DNA of 64,000 bases from Fischerella sp. PCC 9605. GTDB lineage: Bacteria > Cyanobacteriota > Cyanobacteriia > Cyanobacteriales > Nostocaceae. A program made the translations under genes and the position numbers. The stretch is taken from contig NZ_KI912149.1 in assembly GCF_000517105.1 (NCBI RefSeq), positions 678,390 through 742,389 of the forward strand, given 5' to 3'. The notes beneath the pieces are model-generated. The model was given only the letters and a program-made list of their open reading frames with translations, did no database searches and had not been told where the DNA came from. Of the stretch, positions 1 to 9,135 are shown in pieces. Numbering within the stretch: position 1 is the first letter of the stretch; each line of letters starts with the position of its first letter.

Positions 1-1
1 A

Positions 2-538
2 AATCCATCTGTATTTTCACGTATAGCGTTAGTAGCCCCAACTTGGCGCGGTCCTCTACCGACAATGGGTGTAGACCGACAAGTAGCGGGGATGGTAAGG
101 GATATAGTGCGATCGCCTATTTTTGGTCAAATCCTCTACAAGCTCAACACTGTACCATCTTTTTTAAGTTTCATGTACCGTCGCCACGTCTACGTAGATG
201 CTGCGAAGTTAACGCCTAGCTTCATTGACCATAAATGGCACAATACCCAACAATCAGGAGCTAGATTTGCTCCCGCTGCCTTCGTCACTGGTAATCTTGA
301 CGCCGTACACAATCAAGCTGAGTTTCTAGCACTAGTTCAGGATTTGTCTGTGCCAGTGATGGTAGTAATAGGAGAGTCTTCTCCTGGTAAATCCCGCGCT
401 GATATGGATGCTTTGGCAGCTTTAAGCGGAGTGCAAAAAGCTGTTCTTCCCGGTTCGTTGGGAATGCATGAAGAATACCCAGAGGCTGTAGCAGAGGCAA
501 TTGCACCCTTTTTAGGAATTGCTACTGTCACTAAATAA
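2..538 (+). CDS. Alpha/beta hydrolase, C-terminal part (cut by window edge)
   Basis: The reading frame is open from base 2, so the gene begins outside the window; the ATG at 65 is internal. The visible 178 residues look like the cap region and C-terminal half of an alpha/beta-fold hydrolase: residues reading APTWRGPLP, then a helical cap, then a strand reading VPVMVVIGESSP (usual position of the acid strand) and a late His in SLGMHEEYP that would fit the catalytic histidine. The nucleophile elbow lies off the window. Substrate unknown. The family call rests on overall pattern and the His context, so it is moderate. Confidence 0.6.
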   Translation, partial: NPSVFSRIALVAPTWRGPLPTMGVDRQVAGMVRDIVRSPIFGQILYKLNTVPSFLSFMYRRHVYVDAAKLTPSFIDHKWHNTQQSGARFAPAAFVTGNLDAVHNQAEFLALVQDLSVPVMVVIGESSPGKSRADMDALAALSGVQKAVLPGSLGMHEEYPEAVAEAIAPFLGIATVTK

Positions 539-643
539 TCATGCAGCTACAATCAATTTTTATGCACTCCCTTCTTAGGAATGGGGGAAGTCCTCCAATG
601 CGCTGCCTCCCCTACTTGCAGATATGTGCATGAGTGCTTAAAT

Positions 644-658
644 TGAAAGTGATTATCA
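644..658 (+). promoter_or_regulatory. Candidate Zur box upstream of the COG0523 GTPase
   Basis: The 15-mer TGAAAGTGATTATCA differs at two positions from the cyanobacterial Zur palindrome TGATAATGATTATCA as I remember it. It sits 26 bp before the ATG of a COG0523 metallochaperone gene, a class of gene known to be in the Zur regulon of Anabaena sp. PCC 7120. Binding is inferred. Confidence 0.55.
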
Positions 659-684
659 TTTGAAATGCAAGAGGCATTTGGGAT

Positions 685-1656
685 ATGGTCAGTGCTGCGA
701 CGACAGACGTAGTTCCAGTAACAGTGCTCACAGGCTATCTGGGAGCGGGAAAAACAACTCTGCTCAATCGCATCCTCACCCACGAACACGGCAAGAAAGT
801 TGCCGTGATTGTGAATGAATTTGGGGAAGTGGGTATCGATAATCAACTAGTTATCGATACGGATGAAGAAATCTTTGAGATGAACAACGGCTGTATCTGC
901 TGTACAGTGCGCGGCGATTTGATTCGCATCATCGGCAATTTGATGAAGCGCCGTAATAAATTTGACCATTTAGTGATTGAAACTACTGGGCTAGCTGACC
1001 CCGCCCCCGTGATTCAGACATTCTTTGTCGATGAAGATATGCGGGAGCAGTTAGAGCTAGATGCGGTGGTAACAGTGGTAGATACCAAGCACATTTGGCA
1101 GCATTGGGAAGCGGACGAAGCACAAGAGCAAATTGCTTTCGCTGATGTGATTTTATTGAATAAAACTGATTTGGTGACACCAGATGTGTTGGATGAGTTA
1201 GAAAAGCGGATTCGCGGTATGAATGCGATGGCAAAAATTCACCGTACCCGCAACGCCGAGGTCGGAATGGATGCGCTTTTGGGCGTGAAAGCGTTTGATT
1301 TGGATCGCGCTTTGGAAATTGACCCAGATTTTCTAGGGGAAGATGCCCACGAACACGATGAAACCGTGTATTCTGTGGCTTTAGTTGCAGAAGGTGCATT
1401 AGATGGGGAGAAATTAAACAGATGGCTGGGAGAATTGTTGCGAACCCAGGGGCCAGATATCTTCCGCATGAAGGGCATTTTAAATATCGCGGGAGAAGAC
1501 GATCGCTTTGTCTTCCAAGGGGTGCATATGATCTTTGAAGGCAAGCCCGATCGTCCTTGGAAAAGTAGCGAAACTCGGAAAAACGAATTGGTATTCATCG
1601 GTCGCAACCTCGATGAAGCCAAACTCAAACAAGATTTTCTCGCCTGTATAGCGTAA
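685..1656 (+). CDS. CobW/COG0523 family GTP-binding metallochaperone
   Basis: 323 aa, normal length for the G3E GTPase family. Visible are the P-loop GYLGAGKTT (residues 17-25), the metal-binding CxCC motif GCICC (C70, C72, C73), a Walker B-like stretch ETTGLADPAP and the guanine-specificity motif NKTD near residue 160. The C-terminal third matches the CobW C-terminal domain (FRMKGILNI, RPW). COG0523 proteins use GTP hydrolysis to deliver metal, mostly Zn or Co. The candidate Zur box just upstream favours a zinc-starvation role. A WD40 gene follows on the same strand after 115 bp of repeat; a link between them is possible but unproven. Confidence 0.85.
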   Translation: MVSAATTDVVPVTVLTGYLGAGKTTLLNRILTHEHGKKVAVIVNEFGEVGIDNQLVIDTDEEIFEMNNGCICCTVRGDLIRIIGNLMKRRNKFDHLVIETTGLADPAPVIQTFFVDEDMREQLELDAVVTVVDTKHIWQHWEADEAQEQIAFADVILLNKTDLVTPDVLDELEKRIRGMNAMAKIHRTRNAEVGMDALLGVKAFDLDRALEIDPDFLGEDAHEHDETVYSVALVAEGALDGEKLNRWLGELLRTQGPDIFRMKGILNIAGEDDRFVFQGVHMIFEGKPDRPWKSSETRKNELVFIGRNLDEAKLKQDFLACIA

Positions 1657-1659
1657 ATC

Positions 1660-1768
1660 AAGATGGGGAGATGGGGAGATGGGGAGAAAGAAGAATTCTT
1701 TTCTCTCCCACTCCTCCACTCTCCCACTCCTCCACTCCCCCACTCTCCCACTCTCCCACTCCTCCAAA
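1660..1768. repeat. Low-complexity hairpin repeat (GGGGAGAT / CTCCCACT)
   Basis: A run of GATGGGGA units is followed by the palindromic core AGAAGAATTCTT and then a run of CTCCCACTCCTCC units. The purine arm can pair with the pyrimidine arm, giving a long hairpin between the GTPase and WD40 genes. Related purine-rich tracts recur near 48905-49003 and 53930-53990. Confidence 0.75.
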
Positions 1769-1771
1769 ACC

Positions 1772-2851
1772 ATGAATCCTTCAACTCTCAATTCCAAAGA
1801 ATTTGAACAGCACTTTTGCGGGACGCTTTCAGACTATGTGACTGCGATCGCCTGGTCGCCACAAAATACAATCCTAGTTGCAGCTTCTGCGGCTGGGGAA
1901 GTAACGCTGTGGGAAAATGACGAGTTAACAACTTTACAGACTGGCAACGATGCGTCTGTTGACTGCGTTGCTTTTTCCCACGATGGGCAATTTTTAGCTG
2001 TTGGCGGACAAGATGGACGGGTGAAAATTTGGCAAAACAGAGAATTAATTGCTACTTTGGAAAATGCCCCCGCTTGGATTGACAAACTGGCTTGGAATCC
2101 TATTAGCAACCAGCTTGCTTTTAGTTTGGGACGTTACGTACAAGTGTGGGATGCTGATACTCGTGAGATTATCGTTACCTTGAATTTCGAGTCTTCTTCG
2201 CCATTGGGTATTGATTGGCGTAGAGACGGGCAATATCTTGCCATTTGCGGTCATCAGGGAGTTAAGGTATGGAATAGTCAAGACTGGAATGAGGAACCAC
2301 ACATTCTCAATATACCTTCTGTAAGTATTGCTACAGGATGGTCTGCTGATGGTAAGTACCTTGCTTCTGGCAACATGGATCACACCATAACTGTGGTCGA
2401 AACCCAACTATTAACTTCTAGCGATGATCCCCAACCTTGGGTAATGCGGGGTTTTCCTGGTAAGATTCGCCAACTCACATGGTCAGACATCATTAATCAA
2501 AACGGTTCGCCTCTACTAGCCTGTTCTAGTGTTGATGGTATTGTCGTCTGGGAAAAGTCGCCTGATGAATCTGTGGGATGGGAAGCAACAGTATTAACTA
2601 ATCATGTGGATGTAATTAATGCGATCGCTTTTGCACCCAACAGCTTTTTACTTGCTTCTGCTGGTACTGATGGTTGGATTTGTCTGTGGAAACAAGCTAA
2701 GCAAGTAGCGCAAATTCTCACAGGTGCGTCAGAAGGTTTTTCCTGCTTAGCTTGGCATCCCCAAGGTAAACTCCTTGCCGCAGGTAGTAAAGATGGCGAA
2801 TTACTCATTTGGTCAAAGGCAACACGAGGTCAAGGCTTTGGGCGAAAATAG
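1772..2851 (+). CDS. WD40 repeat protein
   Basis: 359 aa from the ATG at 1772. A longer frame runs upstream to 1679, but that part is translated hairpin repeat and is unlikely to be real. Eight WD-like units of about 40-45 residues can be read; strong ones end in VTLWEN, VKIWQN, VQVWDA, VKVWNS, IVVWEK, ICLWKQ and LLIWSK. The whole protein is one beta-propeller with no catalytic domain, so a scaffold role is expected. It lies downstream of the COG0523 GTPase on the same strand. Partners are unknown. Confidence 0.85.
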   Translation: MNPSTLNSKEFEQHFCGTLSDYVTAIAWSPQNTILVAASAAGEVTLWENDELTTLQTGNDASVDCVAFSHDGQFLAVGGQDGRVKIWQNRELIATLENAPAWIDKLAWNPISNQLAFSLGRYVQVWDADTREIIVTLNFESSSPLGIDWRRDGQYLAICGHQGVKVWNSQDWNEEPHILNIPSVSIATGWSADGKYLASGNMDHTITVVETQLLTSSDDPQPWVMRGFPGKIRQLTWSDIINQNGSPLLACSSVDGIVVWEKSPDESVGWEATVLTNHVDVINAIAFAPNSFLLASAGTDGWICLWKQAKQVAQILTGASEGFSCLAWHPQGKLLAAGSKDGELLIWSKATRGQGFGRK

Positions 2852-2933
2852 CAAACGGGAGGAACAATTATTACTAATGACTAATCAGTAATAATTAGGT
2901 ATGCTGTAGTAACATAGGGTCTTTGTGTAAATT

Positions 2934-3206
2934 ATGAACGTTATCAAACTGATTTTACTTGCTTGTCCTGTAGTCCTTGCTTCTATGCTGGTGTTTGCAA
3001 ATCCAGCAGTTGCATCCACTGTCCATTCTGCACCTGTGACAACACAGATTACCTTAGTATCTGCACAACCAATTCATCAATCGATTACACCCAACTTATC
3101 TGGTGATTCCAAATCAATCATGGATCAGCTTGGTTGCAATTGTGCCAGTTGTGTGAAGTCCAGACTCCAGATGGAAGGCAAGCTATCACTTTCGAGCTTG
3201 TTATAA
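2934..3206 (+). CDS. Small exported Cys-containing hypothetical protein
   Basis: 90 aa. The N-terminus (MNVIKLILLACPVVLASML, then an AVA-type cleavage site near residue 27) is a good Sec signal peptide. The mature part is short and has a C-x-C-x2-C cluster (GCNCASC, about residues 67-73), suggesting metal binding or a disulfide. I do not recognise the family. A Rho-independent terminator follows at 3244, which supports a real single-gene unit. Confidence 0.6.
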   Translation: MNVIKLILLACPVVLASMLVFANPAVASTVHSAPVTTQITLVSAQPIHQSITPNLSGDSKSIMDQLGCNCASCVKSRLQMEGKLSLSSLL

Positions 3207-3243
3207 ATTTTACTAGTTATTAAATATCAGTTTAAATTGATAC

Positions 3244-3285
3244 TCCCCTAGTTTAAGACGAAGTCGTAGCTAGGGGATTTTTGTA
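3244..3285 (+). terminator. Rho-independent terminator after the small secreted protein
   Basis: Perfect 8-bp stem TCCCCTAG (3244-3251) with CTAGGGGA (3270-3277), an 18-nt loop, then TTTTTG. It lies 37 bp after the stop codon at 3206 and also shields the converging NRPS-like gene. Confidence 0.75.
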
Positions 3286-3401
3286 CTTAATATTCACCTT
3301 ACATCCTATAAGTTAGAAGTTATGACTGCTCACTGGTTTATGCGTTGATGTTATCAAAATGGCATGAAGCACAAACTATCGAGCAATTCATGTATGCTAC
3401 C

Positions 3402-6400
3402 TTACGGGAAAGCCTGACAGCATATGGGAATGGTTAGAAAACCGCTACAAGTGTAGTAAGAGAAATAGGTACTCAGCAATTTGAAATTTACTGGCGGACA
3501 GATGATGGAAGTACCTGCAAGTCCATCCAAGGTGTTTTGATAGTCATACGTCTGGGACACAAGTGCGGATATCTCTAGATAAGTCTGTTGTTTGGGAGAT
3601 ATCTTCTCAGTAAATAGAGATACCACGGAACTCAAAGCATTTTCTTGGAAAATATCCCCATCTAATAGCTTTGTTTGCCACTGTTCATAGGTCATCAACT
3701 GCACTGGATAACCGAGAGCATTGATACTCATCACTAACTTGCGCATGGGCAATGGCTGAGGATTGAGTATGTGAAAGGCTTTCCCAATAGATGCTTTTTG
3801 TTTCGACAAGTGGGCGATCGCTCTACTTACATAGTCTACAGGAGTCAAATTGAGGGTGACATCTAAGTCAGGCGCACTCTTGAGATCGATAAAGCCTTTG
3901 AGCATTCTAGATATCAGATCGTTGGTTTGAGATGCACCTGTTTGACTATGTCCTACAATCGTGCCTAATCTATAAATACAGGTAGGAATGCCACGTTTCC
4001 TTGCTGCCATCACCAATTTCTCAGCTACCCATTTACTTTGGGCGTAGCCATCGGAGAGTCCTTCATAATGATCAAGTTCGTCTGACTCCAAGATCACCTT
4101 CATTTCGTGATATGTAGATGATTGGAATACATCCAGAGTAGAGATGAAGTGTACGGGTTTGACTTTGATTTGACTTGCTAATCTCAAGATTTCCTGGGTT
4201 CCCAGAACATTGGTAGCTCGTAGTGCAGCGTAGGGATAAATTAAATTAACAAACGCTCCATTGTGATAAATAACATCTATTTCTCTCGCCAACTCACTAA
4301 AAAGCTGTTCATTTAGCCCCAAAAACGGTTTTGATAAATCCCCAACAACTGGAATAATTCGGGAATTTAACTCATCATTCCAAAGTAAATAGCGTTCTAA
4401 GTTTTGGCGAATTTTCTGCTTGCCTACCTCAGCACTTGCAGCACGAACCAAACAATAAATACTGGCTTTGGGGAACTCTTGGAGTAGTTCGCGCAGTAAA
4501 AAAGCTCCAATGAAACCTGTTGACCCAGTCAACAAGAACCGTTGAGGTTCAGTTATAGATTGACTGGAAATAGTATCGGGACGGATTGTCTCATCTAAGC
4601 TGGCTTCAGCATATAAATCTGTGGGGTTCCCTCGCCCCTGTATTGCTTCGACAAGTCCAGCTATAGTAGGTGCTTGGAGGAGATTCAACAGAGGCAATTC
4701 CACTTGTAAAGTTTCTCGCACCCTAGCCAGCATCTGCACTAATAGTAAAGAATTTCCCCCCAACTCAAAGAAGTTGTCATGTATCCCTACTGTCTCAATG
4801 CCTAAAACCCGAGTCCAAATTTGAGCTAGCTGTCTCTCAACTTCGGTATGGGGTGCAACAAAAGCCTCGTTTAAAACAGGTCTGTCTTGATTGGGTGCTG
4901 GGAGCGATGATCGGTCTACCTTACCGTTGGGTGTAAGTGGCAAGGAATCCATCAAGACAAAAGCAGACGGAATCATGTATTCAGGCAATTTCGCTTGCAG
5001 AAAAGAGCGCAAGTGTGTGAGAGACAATCCCTGAGTTTCGCTTGCAGTTAATGTCAGCGCAGAGCTATTATCTCGCTCAACCATGCCCTCCACGTTAAGT
5101 TCAGTCACCAAGTAAGCTACAAGACGCCGATCTCCAGGATTGTCTTCTCTAGCTACAACCACAGCCTCTCTGACGCCTGGGTGCTGGCTAAGGGCTGCCT
5201 CAATATCCCCTAGTTCGATACGGAAACCGCGAATTTTTACTTGATGGTCGATCCGCCCGATGAACTCTATCTTGCCATCCGGCAAATAGCGAGCTAAATC
5301 TCCTGTTCTGTAAAGACGCTCTCCTGGCTTGTTGCTAAAGGGATTGGGAATAAATTTTTCGCGGTTTAATTCTGGTCGGTTGCGGTAGCCCCTAGCTAAA
5401 CCATCACCACCAATCAATAGCTCTCCGGGAGTACCGATAGGTATAGGTTTCAATGGCTCTGAGTGGGGATCGACTAAATAGATTTGCGTGTTGTCAATAG
5501 GTCTCCCAATTGGCACCCGGTTGTTTTCAGGCTCTACCTTGTAAACAGCCGACCAGATGGTGGTTTCTGTTGGCCCGTACATATTCCAAACAGAGTTAAC
5601 CAATTCTTGCAGCTGATTTGCCAGTCCTGGGGTTAATGCCTCCCCACCACACAGGATTTTTAGTTGCTTATTTCCTTGCCACCCTGCTGCTAAAAGCAAT
5701 CGCCAAGTAGCTGGAGTTGCTTGCATAACTGTAGCGCCAGATTCTGCTAGAAGCTTGCTTAGCTGTTCTGCATGACTGGTAACTTCACGCCTTGCTAATA
5801 CAATCTGAGCGCCCACAATCAATGGTAAGTAGAGTTCTAGACCAGCAATATCAAAGCAGATAGTTGTCACAGCCAGTAGTATATCTGACTCTGTCAGTCC
5901 TGGCTGTTTACGCATGGAATTTAAGAAATTGACTACACAGCAATGCTCAATTTGCACGCCTTTGGGTTTACCAGTAGAGCCAGAAGTATAGAGTATGTAA
6001 GCTAAGTTTTCAGGATTTACTCCTGTCTTGGGGTTTTCTTTGCTGTGTTGAGCAATGATTTCCTCGTCAACATCAATGCAAACGACTTGCGCTTGATGTT
6101 TTGGTAGCTGCTCAAGTAGATTCTTTTGGGTTAATAGCACGCTCAGTTGTGAATCTTCTAAAATCAATCCCAAGCGTTCCTGGGGATATGCAGGATCTAA
6201 TGGCACATAAGCTCCACCTGCTTTGAGAATGCCTAAAAGCCCAATCAATAGATTTAGCGATCGCTCTAAACAAATTCCTACCAAAACTTCTGGTTCTACA
6301 TTCAAAGTCCGCAAGTAGTGAGCTAGCTGATTTGCCCGGTGATTCAGTTCCCTATAAGTAAGCTGTTCGTCTACAAAAATTACTGCGACTCGATCGGGTG

Positions 6401-6560
6401 TCAGTTCTACTTGCAATTCAATCCACTGATGAATACATAAATTCTTTGGATAATTCGCTTGAGTTTGATTCCATTCTTCAAGCAAATGATGCAATTCTGC
6501 TGTAGTCAAAAGCGACAAATCTAAGGATTGCTGTGCTAGATTGACCATAAAACTAGTCAT
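3402..6560 (-). CDS. Stand-alone NRPS module A-PCP-reductase, predicted to activate glycine
   Basis: 1052 aa. Adenylation domain about residues 40-550: YTSGSTGKPKG (A3), NMYGPTETT (A5), GELLIGGDGLARGY (A6), YRTGD (A7), the A8 RIDHQVKIRGFRIE stretch, and NGKVDR with K547 (A10). Carrier domain: FFELGGNSLLL with phosphopantetheine Ser604. Terminal thioester reductase about 673-1010: NAD(P) motif LTGSTGFIG and YAQSK (Tyr839, Lys843). There is no condensation or thioesterase domain. Reading the ten specificity positions by the GrsA alignment gives D237 I238 L241 Q280 L303 G305 M327 I335 W336 K547, one residue from the published glycine code DILQLGLIWK. Expected reaction: ATP loading of glycine (or an N-substituted glycine) and NAD(P)H release as aldehyde or alcohol. 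The ATG overlaps the permease stop codon by one base (TAATG), so translation is probably coupled. Confidence 0.85.
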   Translation of the reverse strand: MTSFMVNLAQQSLDLSLLTTAELHHLLEEWNQTQANYPKNLCIHQWIELQVELTPDRVAVIFVDEQLTYRELNHRANQLAHYLRTLNVEPEVLVGICLERSLNLLIGLLGILKAGGAYVPLDPAYPQERLGLILEDSQLSVLLTQKNLLEQLPKHQAQVVCIDVDEEIIAQHSKENPKTGVNPENLAYILYTSGSTGKPKGVQIEHCCVVNFLNSMRKQPGLTESDILLAVTTICFDIAGLELYLPLIVGAQIVLARREVTSHAEQLSKLLAESGATVMQATPATWRLLLAAGWQGNKQLKILCGGEALTPGLANQLQELVNSVWNMYGPTETTIWSAVYKVEPENNRVPIGRPIDNTQIYLVDPHSEPLKPIPIGTPGELLIGGDGLARGYRNRPELNREKFIPNPFSNKPGERLYRTGDLARYLPDGKIEFIGRIDHQVKIRGFRIELGDIEAALSQHPGVREAVVVAREDNPGDRRLVAYLVTELNVEGMVERDNSSALTLTASETQGLSLTHLRSFLQAKLPEYMIPSAFVLMDSLPLTPNGKVDRSSLPAPNQDRPVLNEAFVAPHTEVERQLAQIWTRVLGIETVGIHDNFFELGGNSLLLVQMLARVRETLQVELPLLNLLQAPTIAGLVEAIQGRGNPTDLYAEASLDETIRPDTISSQSITEPQRFLLTGSTGFIGAFLLRELLQEFPKASIYCLVRAASAEVGKQKIRQNLERYLLWNDELNSRIIPVVGDLSKPFLGLNEQLFSELAREIDVIYHNGAFVNLIYPYAALRATNVLGTQEILRLASQIKVKPVHFISTLDVFQSSTYHEMKVILESDELDHYEGLSDGYAQSKWVAEKLVMAARKRGIPTCIYRLGTIVGHSQTGASQTNDLISRMLKGFIDLKSAPDLDVTLNLTPVDYVSRAIAHLSKQKASIGKAFHILNPQPLPMRKLVMSINALGYPVQLMTYEQWQTKLLDGDIFQENALSSVVSLFTEKISPKQQTYLEISALVSQTYDYQNTLDGLAGTSIICPPVNFKLLSTYFSYYTCSGFLTIPICCQAFP

Positions 6561-8029
6561 TAAAACATCCTCCGGCTCTGGTGCTGCTCCAGGTTCAGTG
6601 CAGCCCTTTCTTCAGGAGCCTGAGCCACTAAGTGATTTCTGCTGTAAAACCAGAAGTAGAGAATTGCAATAACCATGAACATAGCAACGCCCCAAGCACC
6701 AGGCTGGTAGGCAGGTACAGACAAACAAGCAGCTAGAGCAAGAATTGCAAGGGCAGTACCAACAGCTGCACCCCTAATCCCGAGTGGGCTTTGATAGGAA
6801 CTTTCTAATTCGGGGCGATCGCTTTTGAGCTTTATATAGCTCAATAACACCAGGATATAGATGATTAATGCCCCAAAAACCGCCATATTCAACATTACAT
6901 CTTTGACTGGACCCCCTAAAACATCAAGGGTAACTGCACAAACCAATCCAACTACCGTACCCAGAAGTAATGACCTGTAAGGCGTATAAGTTCTACCAGT
7001 GACCGCCAGCCAGCGTGGGATGTACCCAGCACGAGCAAGAGAGAAGAATGTCCGTCCATAGGCGTAGATAGTAAAAATGAAGCTCGCAAGCAAGCCACAA
7101 GACATTAAGATTGCTGTGGCAAACGTGGCAACGGGGCCGTGACCAAAGTAAGCCTTCAATCCATCTCCCAAGGGAGCGCTCGATTGACCAATAGCAACAG
7201 CGCCATCGCCCACGCCAGAGTTCAGTATCAAGGTAAATACTGAAAGGACAACCAAGGTGAACATGGCTGCGATCAGGGAAGCAGGCATATGGCGATACGG
7301 ATCGCGGCTTTCCTCGGCAGCAAGTGGCATTTGCTCGATCGCCAGGTAAAACCAGATAGCATAAGGAATCGCGGCAAAAATCCCTCGCACCCCTTTGGGT
7401 AGCCAGGTTGTAGATTGACCAGGATCGGCAGGAACGTTGAAAAGCAGGCCTATTCTGAACTCGCCCAATATCAGCATATTCACATAGAAGATCGCTAACA
7501 TCATAATCGCTATCAGCGTGATGAAATGACCTATATTGAAAGTCTGTTCCGTGCCCCAGATATTAATTGCCGTGAAGATACCGTAGATAACCACCCAAAC
7601 GATATAGGCTGGTATATCAGGAATCAAGGGCTTTAAGTAGCTGGTGACAGAAATAACGGCTACAACTGGAGCAAGTACATTCTCAATAATCATTGCTACA
7701 CCGCAGACATAGCCCCAAAATGGACCAAAGGCACTGCGAGTGAAGGAGTAAAGCCCTCCCGTATGCGGGAGCATCGTTGACATTTCTGCGAGGCTGTAGG
7801 TTAGACATATATACATGACTGCCATTAGGAAGGTAGCAATTGTCATCCCCCAAAAGCCGCCTGCTGTTAAACCAGAGTTCCATCCAGTGAAATTACCTGA
7901 GATGACAACGCCGACTCCGTAGCTCCATAACAGCCAAAAACCAACATTTCCTCTTAGTTGCTTCTGCCTGAAATAACTCTCGTTGACGCTTTTATAGTGA
8001 ACAAAACCCCTCGATATTTGGTGAAACAT
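6560..8029 (-). CDS. APC-family permease, ethanolamine-permease-like
   Basis: 489 aa with about 12 hydrophobic segments. The N-terminus ESYFRQKQLRGNVGFWLLW, followed by a GVVISGNFTGWNSGL-like stretch and LPHTGGLYSFTRSAFGPFWG, resembles the ethanolamine permease branch of the amino acid-polyamine-organocation superfamily. Members are proton symporters for amino acids or ethanolamine in the cytoplasmic membrane. It is first in a two-gene unit with the glycine-type A-PCP-R enzyme, suggesting that it moves that enzyme's substrate or product. Substrate is inferred from family resemblance only; direction of transport cannot be read from sequence. Confidence 0.8.
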   Translation of the reverse strand: MFHQISRGFVHYKSVNESYFRQKQLRGNVGFWLLWSYGVGVVISGNFTGWNSGLTAGGFWGMTIATFLMAVMYICLTYSLAEMSTMLPHTGGLYSFTRSAFGPFWGYVCGVAMIIENVLAPVVAVISVTSYLKPLIPDIPAYIVWVVIYGIFTAINIWGTEQTFNIGHFITLIAIMMLAIFYVNMLILGEFRIGLLFNVPADPGQSTTWLPKGVRGIFAAIPYAIWFYLAIEQMPLAAEESRDPYRHMPASLIAAMFTLVVLSVFTLILNSGVGDGAVAIGQSSAPLGDGLKAYFGHGPVATFATAILMSCGLLASFIFTIYAYGRTFFSLARAGYIPRWLAVTGRTYTPYRSLLLGTVVGLVCAVTLDVLGGPVKDVMLNMAVFGALIIYILVLLSYIKLKSDRPELESSYQSPLGIRGAAVGTALAILALAACLSVPAYQPGAWGVAMFMVIAILYFWFYSRNHLVAQAPEERAALNLEQHQSRRMF

Positions 8030-9135
8030 AGCCTATTTTCCACAAATTAAACAATTGCGCTCAGATATCTCACTCACGCCGCAACTGCTGACGGCTGACA
8101 TCAGTTCAACCGATGTGTACCTCTACCCTACGGGAATGCCTTACGGTGCACGAGAAGCTGTTACTCTGCAAGAAGCACCCTACGGGCGACTAAGTGTCTA
8201 CGCCTACGAGATAGTGTGGGGCTTTTGGCGGGTTAAGCTAATTATTTCGTATCACCTGAAGCCCGGATGGCATCAAGGAGATAAGTAGGCGAGCTATGTT
8301 TGCTGAACCGTCGTTTAGCTACGAGTAAAAAGTGGATGTTAAAAGAGAATTTGGTATCAGACGATCGCTTTCATGATTCTTCTCACACTCAATCCGGTTT
8401 ATTTACCCTAGGCGAAGTCCGCACAGGGTCTACGATGGAAAAGGCTAGGCTTTTACTAAAAGACGCAAAAACCGAGAGTCTACACAACACTTATGGGTTC
8501 TGGTGGACTTTCTGTGGCTGCGTTCGCTTAAAGCGTTGCGAAGCAGTATTCCGCTCGCCAGGGAAAAAAAGGGTTTATACAAGTTTGGTATTTAAGATAG
8601 CGACCGATCAGCTATTATGCAGGCAATGTTATACCAATTTGAAAATTGATTGCGACAGATAGAGCGCTCAATCTGATTACAAGTAAATCTTTCACAATCA
8701 CGCCACGTCACGCTAAGCACTTTATGGCGGGGAATCATGCACGGCAGTCTCTCCTGGAGTAAACCCCCAAGACCAGATTGCCTCATCACCGCAGTGGCTC
8801 AAAAATCCAAAATCTAAAATCCAAAATGGTATGAACTTGCTTACTTGTAAATTTATCCTAGTAATAGTGACAAACTGGGAACAAAAAAGTAGCAAAGTTT
8901 AAAACCCTTTTGGGGAGTCAAGAGTCTAGAGTCCAAAACCTATGGGTGGGGACTTAAACTCTACCCAAGGGATGAAAAAAATATGGGTAGGGATTTTTAC
9001 CCTACCCAATTTTTCTGTTGACTTTTGACTTTTGTTAAAATCACGAAATTTTGGTCTTTACCGTCACAGAAACTGGGTTTTTAGGATGAGTGAATCGATG
9101 TTCTAAATTGATAGCTCTTGACTAATGACCAGCAA
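8030..9135. other. Long non-coding interval upstream of the permease
   Basis: About 1.1 kb between the permease start and the end of the CheA gene. It holds degenerate short repeats (CTACGGG, GCGTTGCGAAGC and TCTACG types), an AAATCCAAAATCTAAAATCC tract near 8808-8827 and a strong terminator at 8984. Two open frames on the plus strand (8055-8288 and 8300-8662) have no recognisable domain or ribosome site and run through repeat sequence; I do not call them genes. Confidence 0.6.
8984..9015. terminator. Strong hairpin terminator after the CheA gene
   Basis: Perfect 9-bp stem TGGGTAGGG (8984-8992) with CCCTACCCA (9000-9008), loop ATTTTTA. On the minus strand it is followed by ATATTTTTTTC, and on the plus strand by ATTTTTC, so it can act both ways. 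It lies about 130 bp past the stop of the last pix-type gene. Confidence 0.75.

Noticed and set aside
983-1399. Antisense open frame within the COG0523 gene
   Set aside because: Shadow of a well-supported coding region; no domain.
1679-1771. N-terminal extension of the WD40 protein
   Set aside because: It is translated from the CTCCCACT hairpin repeat; the ATG at 1772 is a better start.
8055-8662. Two open frames upstream of the permease
   Set aside because: No domain, no ribosome site, and the sequence is made of degenerate short repeats.
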